DNA of 64,000 nt, taken from the NCBI GenBank assembly GCA_036435485.1, contig CM071600.1, positions 114,630,046 through 114,694,045 on the forward strand. The letters are read 5' to 3'. The stretch comes from Saposhnikovia divaricata (lineage: Eukaryota > Streptophyta > Magnoliopsida > Apiales > Apiaceae). A program made the translations under genes and the position numbers. The notes beneath the pieces were generated by a model. That model did no database searches. It saw nothing but the letters and a program-made list of their open reading frames with translations, and was not told the DNA's origin. How positions within the stretch are numbered: the first letter of the stretch is position 1; each line of letters begins with the position of its first letter. Positions 36,254 to 47,974 of this stretch are shown here, piece after piece.

Positions 36254-38755
36254 ATGAGTTCGAATACACCAAAGACTACAGGTACGGTGAAGGTCCCTAA
36301 GTTCGACAAAGAGAATTACAACCTCTGGAAAATAAAAATGCTGTTGTTCATCAAAGCTGCCAATCCTCTCTACCCTGACATTCTCAAGAATGGTCCATTC
36401 ATACCACAACAAGAAGTTGCTGAATCCACAGTGGGCGCAGTAGTCATTCCTAGATCATACGTTCCAAAAGAGCCATCCAAATGGACGGACTCAGAGAAGG
36501 AAAAGATTGCCCTAGACAGCCACCTCATGTTGTTAATCATAGACTCCTTGGATATGTCGATGTTTGCCAACGTAGCATCATGCAGATCAGCCAAGGACAT
36601 GTGGAATCACATCGAGGTGTTATGTGAAGGTACAGAGGAGGTAAGAGAAAATAAGAAACAGATACTGGTCACACAGTATGAGGCGTTCATGGCACAGCCC
36701 AAGGAAAGTATCACTGATATGTTTGAAAGATTTCACAAGCTGGTGACTGAGCTCCAAATGAATGGGAAGGTTTACAGCACTAAGGAATTAAATATGAAGT
36801 TTCTACTATCGTCACCAAACCATCTAGAGCAAAGGGTCATATCTCTAAGAGAAAGAGATTTGAACAAAGTCACGTATGATGTGCTCTATGGGGTTTTAAA
36901 GACACACGAGCTTGAGTTGCTTCAAAAGAGGGCTATCCAAGCTAACCAAGGCAGAATGATAAACACATCCTGTGCCTTGATTGTCAACAAATCTATTCAA
37001 GACCTGGAAGCATCTGCAAGTCAGCTGAGAATAGAAGAGATAGTAGATGATGAAGAAACTGAGGAAGTAGTGACTGAACCTGCTGATGACAAGGAAGAAG
37101 ATGAGTTCTACACTCTTGAAGAGCTGGATGGCATGGAAAATACATCATATGCTTTTATGGCTAGAAAATTCCCAAACATCAGATTCAAGAGGAATCAGCC
37201 CTTCAAGCCTAGACCTCAAAATCATTCATTCAACAAGAGCAAGGCACCTATGAAAACAAACAAGAACAGATTCAAAACCAGCTATGTGGATAGGTCATCT
37301 GTAAGATGTTATAGATGCAATGACCTAGGGCATTTTGCCAGTGAATGCAAGAAGCCTAAAAAGAAGGATAAGGAGTTTCTTGAGCTTGAAGCTAAGTATG
37401 AGGCCCTTCTAAAGAAGCAGACACCAGGTTAGGCTTACATAGCTGAAGGGAAGTGTTGGGATGATTCTGACAGTGATGGGGAAGAACAAGAATTCTGCAA
37501 CTATGCCTTGATGGCCAATTCCAAGGAAGAACCATCTGCATCAGACTCACAGGTACCATCTCTCACTACCATAGACATGTCTGTTTCTGAATATAAATCT
37601 TTGGTTGAACAACTATCCGTTGAGATGTTTAACATTCATACTAGTATGACTGCTGCTAATGAAGAGATTGCTAAACTGTCTACTAGGAATGAACTGTTAA
37701 ATAAAAGAAATGAGGAACTAGAGCTAACTACTGTGCAAATAGAAAATCTTAAACAAGAGATTGAGTATCTAAAGAACAAAGTTCTATGTGCTAGTCAAGT
37801 TGAGAAAGCTCTTAGGGATGAATTAGCTGAAAATGAATTTAAGTTGAAAACATTTAAGAATTCCTCTAGTCTATTGCAGTCTTATCATGAGAAAAATCTA
37901 GCTAGACCTAAGGCTGCCATTGGACTTGATTATGACACTCTTAAACAGAGGAAAGGCTATGCAGTCATTGAAGATGACATTGTTGTTCAAGAGGAGGTGC
38001 CTCAGGTTTTGAAAAAGACTGAGAATCCAATATTTAAAACACCAACACTTGAGATTGATGAGGATGCCTTACTCATCAAGCAAATGTTGGAGGATGAAGA
38101 TGAGGCACAATCAAATGAACAACAAGCATCCTCTGAGAGTAAGAACGTCAAAACCAAAGCCAAGGAGCCAGTAGGAGGTAGACCTAGACTTGAGAAACCT
38201 GTAAATTTTGTTTCAGCTGGAAATTATGAGACTAAGAAGAAAGTGACTAATAAGTGACCAAACAGGAATGGCAAATTAGGGATTAACAAAGATAACAACT
38301 ATGCTTATGTGCCAAATGCCCCTAGGAAAGTTTGTCAAAACTGTTTTAGCTCTAATCATTTGACTCATGCTTGCAAGAAACCATCTGGTAGTGTTGCTAA
38401 ACCATTCTATGATTGCTCTGTGCCTTTAAGACATAGAGACTCTCCTTTCTGTGATAAACTTGATTGTATGCCATGTAACATGAATGTGATGACTAGTTGT
38501 TTTAATTTGAGAAGACAATTCATGGAGGGCTGTATCAATCATAATGTTCGCACACACTACACAAGGACAAAGTCTTCAAGTCCTCCTAAAGTTAGGAAGG
38601 TACCTCTGTCACCTAAGTCTAAGAACCCTGATTCTAAGACTCCCAACAGTGACAAGAAGACCAACATCAAGAAAACTGATAAGCATGCTGATTTTGATAA
38701 AACTGTCACTAAGTCACATGGACCCAAACTCGTTTGGGTACCAAAGAAGAAGTAA
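36254..38755 (+). pseudogene. Element G gag (SIRE type) with two in-frame stops
   Basis: One frame runs from ATG 36254 to TAA 38753-38755, broken by TAG at 37430-37432 and TGA at 38255-38257; each looks like a single-base change of a sense codon. Domains: VKVPKFDKENYNLWKIKML at the N-terminus (DUF4219/UBN2-like gag), an acidic region (about residues 265-295), and a CCHC zinc knuckle CYRCNDLGHFASEC (about residues 352-365). After the first stop comes a long coiled-coil-prone region, then after the second a further Cys/His motif (CQNCFSSNHLTHACKK). The product would form the virus-like particle. It ends KLVWVPKKK, the usual junction with pol in this lineage. Confidence 0.87.
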
Positions 38756-38772
38756 TACTTTTGTGTTTGCAG
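38753..38772 (+). promoter_or_regulatory. Gag stop followed by a splice-acceptor-like tract at the gag-pol junction of G
   Basis: TAA is followed by ACTTTTGTGTTTGCAG, after which the pol frame begins GGC AAA GAA. Element C has the same design at 59545-59570. Pol is in the -1 frame relative to gag in both. This could be a real 3' splice site that makes a pol mRNA, or only a conserved frameshift context; inference. Confidence 0.4.
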
Positions 38773-39278
38773 GGCAAAGAAAGTAAAAAGAAGGTCATGT
38801 GGATTTTGGACAGTGGATGCTCAAATCATATGACTGGTGATATGGCCCTGCTATCACAGTATGAGGAAAAGGCTGGCCCAATGGTTGCTTTTGGAGATGA
38901 CAGCATTGGCAACACACTGGGATATGGCAAGTTGGAAATTGGAAATGTCATCATTGAGAATGTAGCACTGGTCAAGGGGCTCAAGCATAATCTACTGAGT
39001 GTTGGTCAATTCACTGACAGAGGCTTCAAAGTGAACTTTGACAAAGATGAATGTTTGATCACCCACAAGAAGACTGGTGATTTTGCTCTGTCTGGAGTAA
39101 GGAAGGGAAGCCTGTTTGTAGCCAATATGGACTCTGCAAGCAAGGACACAATTTGTTGCTTCTACTCAAAAGCATCAAATGAAGACAGTTGGCTGTGGCA
39201 CAAGAAGCTATCACACCTGAACTTCAAAGCCATTAATTCCCTAGTCAAAAGGGAGTTAGTGAGAGGCATGCCCACACT

Positions 39279-40387
39279 TAGTGCTGAGCATTCGGTTAAA
39301 ACCGAACCGAACCGAACCGCAATAACCGAAAACCGAAATAATGTTTTTTTTTAAACCGAACCGAACCGAATATATCTGTTAACCGAACCGAAACCGAACC
39401 GAAATAATTCGGTTTGTTCGGTTCGGTTTGGTTAGGAACCGAATTTTTTAAAGTTTTATAAATAAAGCCAAAATATAAGAACTTTAGATTTTAGAATACT
39501 TAAAATCTCAAAATCAGACATCACAAAATCACAGATATAAAAACTAAACCAGTAGTCCAGTACATCAGTCTCATCACAATTCACAATACACATCAGTGAT
39601 CAGTACTACATCACAGATAAAAACTAAACTTTCAAGTCTGAATTACTAAACAAAATTACTAAACAGATCAGTACATCAGTGATCACAATTGAAATTCTGA
39701 AATCTGAAATTCTGAATTCAATTCAAAAAGAAATCTGAAATTCTGAAATCTAGTCTGCAATCTTCTTAAAGTCTGAAATTTGAAATCTAGTCTGCAATCT
39801 TTCAAGTCTGAATTCTGAAATCTGAAATTCTGAAACTTCAGTACAGTAACAATCTAACTCCAAGTGATCTAGTCTGCAATCTTCAGAAACAAAGAGATGT
39901 AAGAATGACAGAAATGACAGAAGATAACATAAATTCTGTATTTGTTGTCGCTTCAGAATTTGCCAATTTGGGTCTCGAAGACTCGATCTAAGTCGATGAG
40001 TCGATCTTTGATTTGGATTTTGGTTTTTGGAAATAAGATTTTGACTTAATCAGTTAATCTCATAATCTGTATGTATATATTAGTAAAGCTGTAGTGTAAC
40101 TGTAGCCTCAGCCTGTAAAGCCTGAATTTCAGATTAAAAAAAAATAGATTATATAATATATATATATATATATTATATAATATAAAATCATATACAATTA
40201 TATATATTTCGGTTATTTCGGTTTTAACCGAATTTTGTTTTCAAAAACCGAACCGAACCGGTGTTTTGTTCGGTTTATAACCGAAAACCGAATTAACCGG
40301 AATTTTTAAAAAAAACAAACTGAACCTAACCGAAATTGTACGGTTCGGTTCGGTTATTCAGTTTCGGTTCGGTTATGCTCAGCCCTA
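39279..40387 (+). mobile_element. Element H: non-autonomous hAT-like DNA transposon (1109 bases)
   Basis: The 8-base duplication CCCACACT lies at 39271-39278 and 40388-40395. Terminal inverted repeats are TAGTGCTGAGCAT on the left and, read inward from the right, TAGGGCTGAGCAT (12 of 13 match). Both ends continue into arrays of CGGTTCGGTT/AACCGAACCG that pair with each other. Duplication length and TAGGG-like ends fit the hAT superfamily. The interior is AT-rich, with a (TA)n tract near 40155-40190, and has no transposase ORF. It disrupts G pol and is the innermost, hence youngest, insertion of its chain. The element has no intrinsic strand; plus is arbitrary. Confidence 0.88.
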
Positions 40388-43385
40388 CCCACACTTGAAT
40401 TCTGTCAAGAAGGAGTGTGTGAGGCGTGTCAAAAGGGAAAAATGAAAAGATCAAGCCACAAGTCAAAAACAGTGACATCTATAACCAAGCCCCTGCAACT
40501 GATTCATATGGATTTGTTTGGGCCTGTCAATATTATGTCACTAGGAAGGAAGAAGTATGCTCTAGTGATGGTTGATGATTTTACAAGGTATACATGGGTA
40601 GAATTTCTGGCATCAAAGGATGAGGCTCCACAAGTAATCATTGAGCACATAAAGAAAGTTGACAAAGAAGCAAAGGCCATAAATGCAAGTGTGATTGCAT
40701 TAAGAAGTGATAATGGGACAGAATTCAGAAATGCCATGCTTGGAGCATTCTGCAAAGAAAATGGTATTTCTCAACAATTCTCAGCTCCAAGGACTCCACA
40801 ACAAAATGGAGTTGTTGAGAGAAAGAATAGGACTCTGATAGAGGCTGCTAGAACAATGCTACTTGATGCAAAGATGCCTACATGTTTTTGGGCTGAGGCT
40901 GTGAGCACTGCATGCTACATCCAAAACAGAACCCTCATCAACAAAAACACTGGAAAGACACCTTACAACTTGATGACTGGAAAGAAGCCTACTCTAAAGT
41001 ATGTTCATACTTTTGGAAGCAAGTGCTTTGTGCTAAAAGATAATTCAGAATATGTTGGAAAGTTTGATGCAAAAGCATTTGAAGGAATATTTCTTGGCTA
41101 TTCTATGGAAAGAATTGCATACAAAGTTTATGTCATTTGTCAAAAGAAAGTAATGGAGAGCACAGATGTAACATTTGATGACAGCAAACTACCTGGATTA
41201 GAAGAAGCCAATGATGAAGATAAAGATCCCTTGAAGTTTGACAATCTAGATGATTCTGATGAGGAGATTGAAAGTGAATCTGAACTCATAATCCAACAAA
41301 CTCAAGTGAATGAAGAACCTGTGTCAACCAACAATGAAGAAACAAGCATCCAAGATACACCTGTGAGGAGTGACAACTTCACAGGGGGAGGAAATGTAGA
41401 TGATCATGATCTAAATGATGAAGCAACATCAAGGATGAGAAATCAATCTGAACATACAAGGAAGTGGGATAGATCACACACTGCAGATCAGATAATTGGA
41501 AATCCAAATGCAGGAGTAAGGACAAGGAGAGCAACTATAAATGAATGTCTCTATGGCTGCTTTCTATCCCAAGTTGAGCCTAAGAAACTTGATGATGCAT
41601 TGTTGGATCCTGACTGGATAATTGCTATGCAAGAGGAGCTAAATCAATTTGAAAGGAGCAAAGTATGGGAACTAGTGCCTGCACCAAAGGATAGAACCGT
41701 TGTTGGAACTAAATGGGTTCTAAGGAATAAGATGGATGAAAATGGTGTAGTCATAAGGAACAAAGCAAGGTTGGTTGCAAAAGGATACTCTCAACAGGAA
41801 GGTATTGACTATGATGAGACCTTTGCCCCTGTTGCTAGTCTAGAAGCCATCAGAATTTTCTTGGCATTTGCTGCACATTCCAATTTCAAGGTCTATCAAA
41901 TGGATGTCAAGAGTGCATTCCTGAATGGGGAGTTGGAAGAAGAAGTATATGTGCAACAACCACCTGGCTTTGAGGATCCACAGTTTCCCCACTTTGTCTA
42001 CAGATTACTTAAAGCATTGTATGGACTCAAGCAAGCTCCTAGGGCATGGTATGACACACTATCACAATTTCTACTGGAGAATCAATTCACTAGAGGCACA
42101 CTGGACAAGACACTGTTCTACAAGAAACATGATGATGATATTATCCTAGTTCAAATCTATGTGGATGATATCATATTTGGCTCTACAAATGAGAAGCTGT
42201 GTGAAAAATTCTCTAAGCTCATGCAAAGCAGGTATGAGATGAGTATGATGGGAGAATTAACATTCTTTCTTGGACTGCAAGTTAGTCAAAGGAAGGATGG
42301 CATTTTTATAAGTCAAACCAAATACATTAAAGATCTACTGAAGAAATTTGATTTGGAAGAATGTTCACCTGCGAAGACACCCATGGCCACTGCCACCAAG
42401 TTAGATGATGATGCTAAGGGCAAAAAGGTAGATATCTCAATCTACAGAGGCATGGTTGGTTCTCTACTCTACCTCACTGCTAGTAGGCCAGATATCATGT
42501 TTGCTACATGCTTATGTGCAAGGTTTCAATCAAACCCAAAGGAATCACACATGATAGCAATAAAAAGGATCTTCAAATATCTGAAAGGCACACCAAACTT
42601 GGGGTTATGGTATCCTAAGGACACAGGGTTCAATCTGGTTGGTTATTCTGATGCTGATTATGCTGGATGCAGAGTGGATAGGAAAAGCACATCAGGTAGC
42701 TGCCAGTTTCTTGGACAAAGGTTAGTCTCTTGGTACAGCAAGAAACAACAATCTGTGTCAACTTCCACAGCTGAAGCTGAATACATAGCTGCTGGAAGTT
42801 GCTGTGCTCAAGTGCTTTGGATTAGAAACCAACTTAGAGATTATGGACTTGTGTTGGAAAGAATTCCTATCATGTGTGACAACACAAGTGCAATCTCTAT
42901 AGTTGCCAATCCTGTCAATCATTCTAGGACAAAGCACATTGACATCAGATATCATTTCATAAGGGAGCATGCAACTAATGGAACCATTGAGTTACATTAT
43001 GTTCCCACAGAAAAACAACTAGCTGACATATTCACTAAGCCACTAGATGAAGCCACCTTCACAAGGTTGGTTAGTGAGATTGGAATGCTGAATTCTTCAA
43101 ATTCTGGCTAAGTGAATATATCAACTAGATTGTTGTAGCAGTAAATACTTACCTTATCAAATGCTCAATATTTTTAAAGTAAGTATTGGCTGGAGTATGA
43201 TGTATAAATATTCCAATGCTGCACATGTTAAAAATCATACATCTTTAGCTTGAAATTTCTGTGAAATTTTGAGAAAATCACTATTTAATTTAGTAGAATA
43301 TTCTTCAGTGAATATTTCTGGTAAATTTTAAAAGATAGTGAAAATTGAATTTTATGAGTGAAAAGTATAGTTCGATAAATCAGAC

Positions 43386-43825
43386 TTCTCGAATGGTTCA
43401 TTGTTTTGTCATGGCTCGAGTTCTCGAATAGGCCTATCAAGAACCCTCCTGAGTTCTCGAATAGTGTCTTTTCGAGAAATCGAATAGCACACTTTGAGTT
43501 CTCGAATAGAGTATTTTAGTTCTCTAATGATAGAGTTCTCAAATACTGCATTTGAGTTATCGAATCATTTGAAAAGGCTGATTTTTCGCTGACACTTAAT
43601 CGCTTTTTGGATTTATATTCAAAACTTCATTTCACTCATAAAAATATATTCTTAACTTTGAATTATTTTCTGAGTTAAATCACTGCCAGCTGTGAGTTAA
43701 AACCTGCCTGAGATATCGAATAAGCCTTTCTTGACTTCTCGAATAGTTGTTTCATACTTCTCGAATGACTTGTCGCTACAGAACACTTATCTATCGACAA
43801 CTCAAGACATTCATATATATATATA
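43386..43825 (+). promoter_or_regulatory. Putative internal promoter of the G third ORF: octamer cluster plus TATA
   Basis: Seven exact TTCTCGAA/TTCGAGAA octamers start at 43386, 43421, 43454, 43471, 43499, 43736 and 43758, with several one-mismatch versions. TATATATATATA follows at 43814-43825, then a pyrimidine/A-rich leader and ATG at 43949. The same motif set and order occur in the LTR U3. The rest of 43112-43948 holds no gene. Confidence 0.5.
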
Positions 43826-43948
43826 CAACTTCACAACTATTCAATTCTTTTCGTTCGATTTCTCAAGCATCTCAACTCCTGAAACCTCTGAAAAACCCTA
43901 ACTGCGAATTTCTTCTTCAATCCTAATTCTCTTTTCTTCTCTACCCAA

Positions 43949-46900
43949 ATGGCAAACACTCAACTCACCATACCATCCCAAACCAATTTCATCGCAATCA
44001 CCAGTGATGTGGAAGCACCGAATGCCAATTTCAAGTGCTTTGTTCGGTGGTTGTCTGAATCATACATCAAGAGTGCGCTCTCAGCCAACCCAACTCTGTA
44101 CATAGATCTATTGGAACAATTCTGGAGGACTGCTACTGTGGAGGTCATCGCTCTTGAGAATGCTATCACTTCTTATATTGTTCACTGCAAGATTCAAGGA
44201 GAGGATATCACTATTACCACTGCAGACATGAATCAAGCCTTGGATATGCAGCAAGAGACGTATGATGCTCTGGCCTCCAATGATGAGTTGGAAGAATTCT
44301 TTGACTTCATCAACTACTCTGATACTATCAAGCTGGGAAAGTTGAATAGGAAGTTCTTGAGGAAAGAATGGAGCTTTGTATTTGCTACACTCCTTCATGT
44401 ATTCACTGCACGGAAATCAAGCTTTGATCAGATTAGTACACCCGTGCAGCAGCTTGCCTATGCCTTGGCTCATGGGAGAAAGATAGATGTTGGACTTCTC
44501 ATCCTACAGGAACTCTATGGGAGACTTGGTCAGACCACAGCCAAGAGAGGTAATGAAATTTTCTTTCCTCGCTTTATTCAATCAGTACTTAACTTTAAAA
44601 ATGCTTCATTGATTGAATTGGCTGGAGTAGATAAGAGTAAAATAGGCTATCCTAGGTCCATGACCAAACTCATTTTTGGTAATTTGGAGACTAGGAATGA
44701 TGTGGATGTAAGACTTAACATAACTCCCCACATGGAGGGTTTGTTTAGGTCTTACCCCCACAACATGCCAATATTTGATTCTAAATCTCAGTTAGCACAG
44801 CCTAAGCAAGGAGAACAAAGTGCTAACCCAAGGCCTGCTAACCAACCCCCTCAGCCAAACACTCTATCCAGCAAAGAGCCAACTGCATCATCCTCTCAAA
44901 AGGGTGATGTTAGTAAAAAGAAGAGAAAACAGGTTGCTTCTGAACCCTTAGAAATCTTAACTGAAGCAGCCTTGGCTGTAGAACTAGGGTTAGAAAGTGA
45001 GACACCTGAGTTACCTATCATAAGCCTAAAGAAGAAGAAGAGGCCTAAAACCACCTCTTCAGTCACTCAAATGGCTGAAGTTGTAAAATCAGGGGCACAC
45101 AGCTCACTAGATGTATCCTCTCAACAGGATGCATCTATAGAATCAAGCATCCTCCCCAATGCACCTATCTGTAAAGAGTCAGCACAAGGGAGTGATAAGG
45201 CTGGCACAACACTGAGTGGAGAGCACATCATAACTGAAACTCCCTCTATTTCTCAGGGGGAGTTGCCAAAATCTTGTCTACAACACACTTCTCTTTCAGA
45301 ATCTACCACTCATATTTCTTTGGAGCCTGCAACTCAAGCAATTGAGGAGCAAGGCATTGATCATCAAGAATTCTTTTCCCTTGATGAGCCAATGAATTCA
45401 AGTGACTTGGTGCATGACACCTTGCTCACCACCCAGGTACCACATTTGGATGGTCAGGGAATGCATGCTGGGGCATATCCTAATGACACCATCACAAACA
45501 CAGAGGATTCACTAGTTCTTACTAGAGACTCTGTGCCTGTGTCAACTACTGTTGTAACTCATCCCACTTCTGTGGAGACAGCAGTAGTAGAGTCTGTTCA
45601 TCCGGTTGCAGAAGTTGCATCTGTAACTGAGGAGCCTAGCAAGCCTAGCTCTAGCTCTAACTTTATGTCTCAATGGCTGAAGCCTGTGCAACATGACAGT
45701 GCTTCAGGATCAGGGTCTGTTCCACCACAATTGACGGTTGAAGCACTTCAAAGCTTAGTTGTGGATCAGATCCCTGAGTTCACAAAAATTGCTCAGCACC
45801 TTCTCACTGCAAACATGCCCAATCCAGACTATGAAGCTATTCTCCTATGTCACAAAGAGGATGTAGAGCTACAGAAGGAGAAAATCATAGATGAAACTGA
45901 GAGAGATGGGAATATCGATGCTTGGCTGCAAGGAATCAATTCAATCTCTCTCTCAGAAGGTCTCCATTATCTCAGAGAAGAGTACATCACTTCACTAGGG
46001 TCCAATGCCAAATCTCTCAACCCTACTGATGTGTTTGAAGCAGTGAATGACAGCTATAAAGGCACTCTCAAGGCTGCACACTATCTTGGTAAAGGCTTAA
46101 AGACAGAAATTAATGAAGTGTGTTCAGCTACAACCAAGGAGGTGCATGAGATCAAGAGGACTTTTGATGCTAAATTCCCTCAATTGGAGACTGTTCTCAA
46201 GGACATTCGAACCTGCAATGCTACTTGCACCAGGATGGACAATGGTTTGGCTATTCTCAAGGATGCTGTCACAGGTCTGGGACACAAATTTCAATCCTTA
46301 TCAGATCAGACAACTGATGCCAATGCCATGCTCAGGACCCTCTTTGCCAATCAATATGGAGACAAGCTGGTCACTGAGGTTCCTGTGCATGAGATGTCAA
46401 GGTTCGAAGTGCAGAGACTGAAGGATCAATCCCTATCTGGTTTTAAGGCCAATGAACTCTTCATTAAAGTGGATACTCTTGAAAAGGAGGTAGTCTCTCT
46501 CCACAAGTCCAATGCTCATCTTACAGACACTGTGACAACTCTGACTGAGCAGTTGAACACTCAAGCCACCACCACAGCTGATGTTCTTCTGCATCAACAA
46601 TCAATGTTGTCTGCAATGATGAAGCACATGGGTCTCCCTCTACCTGATGAATCTTCAACTCCAAAGGTGCCTCCTACAGTCCCTGTGTCTGTCAACAAGC
46701 CTAAGGGGGAGAAGAGGATATCAAAGAACTCAAATCCAAAGGGGGAGAGACCACTAGAAAAGGGCATCAAGATCACTGAGGGTGGCCATCAGAGAACTTT
46801 GAAATCTACTACTCATGTGCCTGGAAAAGGAAAGGACAAAGTTGATGAGCCTCCCACTTCTCTGCCAGTTGTCACTCTACCAACTGTGCACATCACTACT

Positions 46901-47974
46901 CCTGATGGTCAAAGGCAGTCTATCACAACCACAGTGGTTGCAGGGAGTATGCCATCTGACAAGCCTCAAATCTCAATATCTAAGAGTGCCAAGCCAGTAG
47001 AAGTGAAGGTGGTCACTGAGGCCAAGCTACAAGAAATTGCAAACTCAAATGTCTATCATGATGATGCATTCTTGGAGCTTCTGAAAGTCTCTAGAGAACA
47101 GGCTGGTGATGCTCTGCTATATCATGAGAGTTTGAAGAGTCAGATTGACTGTCTCACTGTAGTACCAAGGAGGCTTAATGATCTATGGCTCAAGGAGATA
47201 TTGATGGTAGGAAAGAACAAGATATGGCACTTAACCATCAATACTCTACAGAGTCTAAAGCACTCAGAAGTGAATGTGCTCCTTGGACTAATTGAGAAGG
47301 GAAATGAGAACAACAAGAGTCTTCATGATGAATTGAGGAATGGTCAACCTTCAAGGCTACCTGAAGTTTTCACAGATCCTAGAACTATTATCTACCAGGC
47401 TGGAACAAGAATTGAAGATATCAAGCAGCTGGTCATTCCTAAGCATCTAACTCCTCAAAATAAAAATCTCATCATAGCCATCATTGAGAAACTGATCAAG
47501 AAGAAGGGATCAAGAACAGCAGAAGAATTAGAAGCTATATCTTATCTCAGGTCATATATTGCAACTGGCATTGTATCTGAGACTGCTAAGTTCAACCCAA
47601 GCAAAGATCAAGACAAGGATGAAGATAAAGGTGATGGAAGGAGAAGACATCACAGGAGTAATAAGGGTGATGAAGACAAGAAGAAGAAGAAGGATGATGA
47701 GAAGAGGAAGAATGATGATGATCAAGGTAAAGGCTCTGAGAGGAAAAGTGGAAGACAGCAAGCCTCAGGCATTGCTGATAGTAACCTCACCACAACACAA
47801 GACTCTAAGTCTAGGGTGAATGCTGCCAGTAGTGACCTTTCAAAATTTGCATCTATGGCTTCTGCAACTGTCTTGCCACCTCAAGAAGAGAAGAAGATTC
47901 AAGTCAAGAACCAGTACTTGAAGATTTCAAAGACTCAATTTTGCTTGAAGAATTGGATGCTATGGCAGAAATAA
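43949..47974 (+). CDS. Element G third ORF (1341 codons), position of the SIRE env-like gene
   Basis: Uninterrupted from ATG 43949. Residues about 1-270 form a compact, Trp-containing region (NFKCFVRWLSESYIKSAL, then DLLEQFWRTATVEVI and later LAHGRKIDVGLLILQELYG). It recalls the N-terminal domain of 3' ORFs found in asterid retroelements; family memory, not a search. Then comes a Ser/Pro/Thr-rich low-complexity middle (about 290-600) with two Lys-rich stretches that may be nuclear signals (KKKRK and KKKKRPK), a helical coiled-coil-prone region (about 630-900), and a highly charged Lys/Asp/Glu C-terminus. I see no signal peptide, membrane segment or CCHC, so envelope function is not supported. 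A frameshift near 47890 probably alters the last 25-30 residues, since another frame continues EELDAMAEIIKAMDENTRKE to a TAG at 48079-48081. Likely own promoter upstream. Confidence 0.82.
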   Translation: MANTQLTIPSQTNFIAITSDVEAPNANFKCFVRWLSESYIKSALSANPTLYIDLLEQFWRTATVEVIALENAITSYIVHCKIQGEDITITTADMNQALDMQQETYDALASNDELEEFFDFINYSDTIKLGKLNRKFLRKEWSFVFATLLHVFTARKSSFDQISTPVQQLAYALAHGRKIDVGLLILQELYGRLGQTTAKRGNEIFFPRFIQSVLNFKNASLIELAGVDKSKIGYPRSMTKLIFGNLETRNDVDVRLNITPHMEGLFRSYPHNMPIFDSKSQLAQPKQGEQSANPRPANQPPQPNTLSSKEPTASSSQKGDVSKKKRKQVASEPLEILTEAALAVELGLESETPELPIISLKKKKRPKTTSSVTQMAEVVKSGAHSSLDVSSQQDASIESSILPNAPICKESAQGSDKAGTTLSGEHIITETPSISQGELPKSCLQHTSLSESTTHISLEPATQAIEEQGIDHQEFFSLDEPMNSSDLVHDTLLTTQVPHLDGQGMHAGAYPNDTITNTEDSLVLTRDSVPVSTTVVTHPTSVETAVVESVHPVAEVASVTEEPSKPSSSSNFMSQWLKPVQHDSASGSGSVPPQLTVEALQSLVVDQIPEFTKIAQHLLTANMPNPDYEAILLCHKEDVELQKEKIIDETERDGNIDAWLQGINSISLSEGLHYLREEYITSLGSNAKSLNPTDVFEAVNDSYKGTLKAAHYLGKGLKTEINEVCSATTKEVHEIKRTFDAKFPQLETVLKDIRTCNATCTRMDNGLAILKDAVTGLGHKFQSLSDQTTDANAMLRTLFANQYGDKLVTEVPVHEMSRFEVQRLKDQSLSGFKANELFIKVDTLEKEVVSLHKSNAHLTDTVTTLTEQLNTQATTTADVLLHQQSMLSAMMKHMGLPLPDESSTPKVPPTVPVSVNKPKGEKRISKNSNPKGERPLEKGIKITEGGHQRTLKSTTHVPGKGKDKVDEPPTSLPVVTLPTVHITTPDGQRQSITTTVVAGSMPSDKPQISISKSAKPVEVKVVTEAKLQEIANSNVYHDDAFLELLKVSREQAGDALLYHESLKSQIDCLTVVPRRLNDLWLKEILMVGKNKIWHLTINTLQSLKHSEVNVLLGLIEKGNENNKSLHDELRNGQPSRLPEVFTDPRTIIYQAGTRIEDIKQLVIPKHLTPQNKNLIIAIIEKLIKKKGSRTAEELEAISYLRSYIATGIVSETAKFNPSKDQDKDEDKGDGRRRHHRSNKGDEDKKKKKDDEKRKNDDDQGKGSERKSGRQQASGIADSNLTTTQDSKSRVNAASSDLSKFASMASATVLPPQEEKKIQVKNQYLKISKTQFCLKNWMLWQK

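Larger units (their letters stand above)
38734..43111 (+). pseudogene. Element G pol: protease, integrase, reverse transcriptase, RNase H, split by H
   Basis: Protease: MWILDSGCSNHMTGD (38800-38845). GAG-pre-integrase: LWHKKLSHLNF, then (after H) the [10 protein letters not shown] end of the zinc module. Integrase: [17 protein letters not shown] and [13 protein letters not shown] (DDE core). [53 protein letters not shown] (from 42158). RNase [20 protein letters not shown] (from 42641) and the [23 protein letters not shown] end. If the 1109-base H and one 8-base duplication are discounted, the frames before and after agree and I see no other stop. Apart from the hAT insertion, pol therefore looks intact. 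Confidence 0.92.

Noticed and set aside
43949..47974. Calling the third ORF of G a true envelope gene
   Set aside because: No signal peptide, membrane helix or fusion-type features are visible; only its position is envelope-like.
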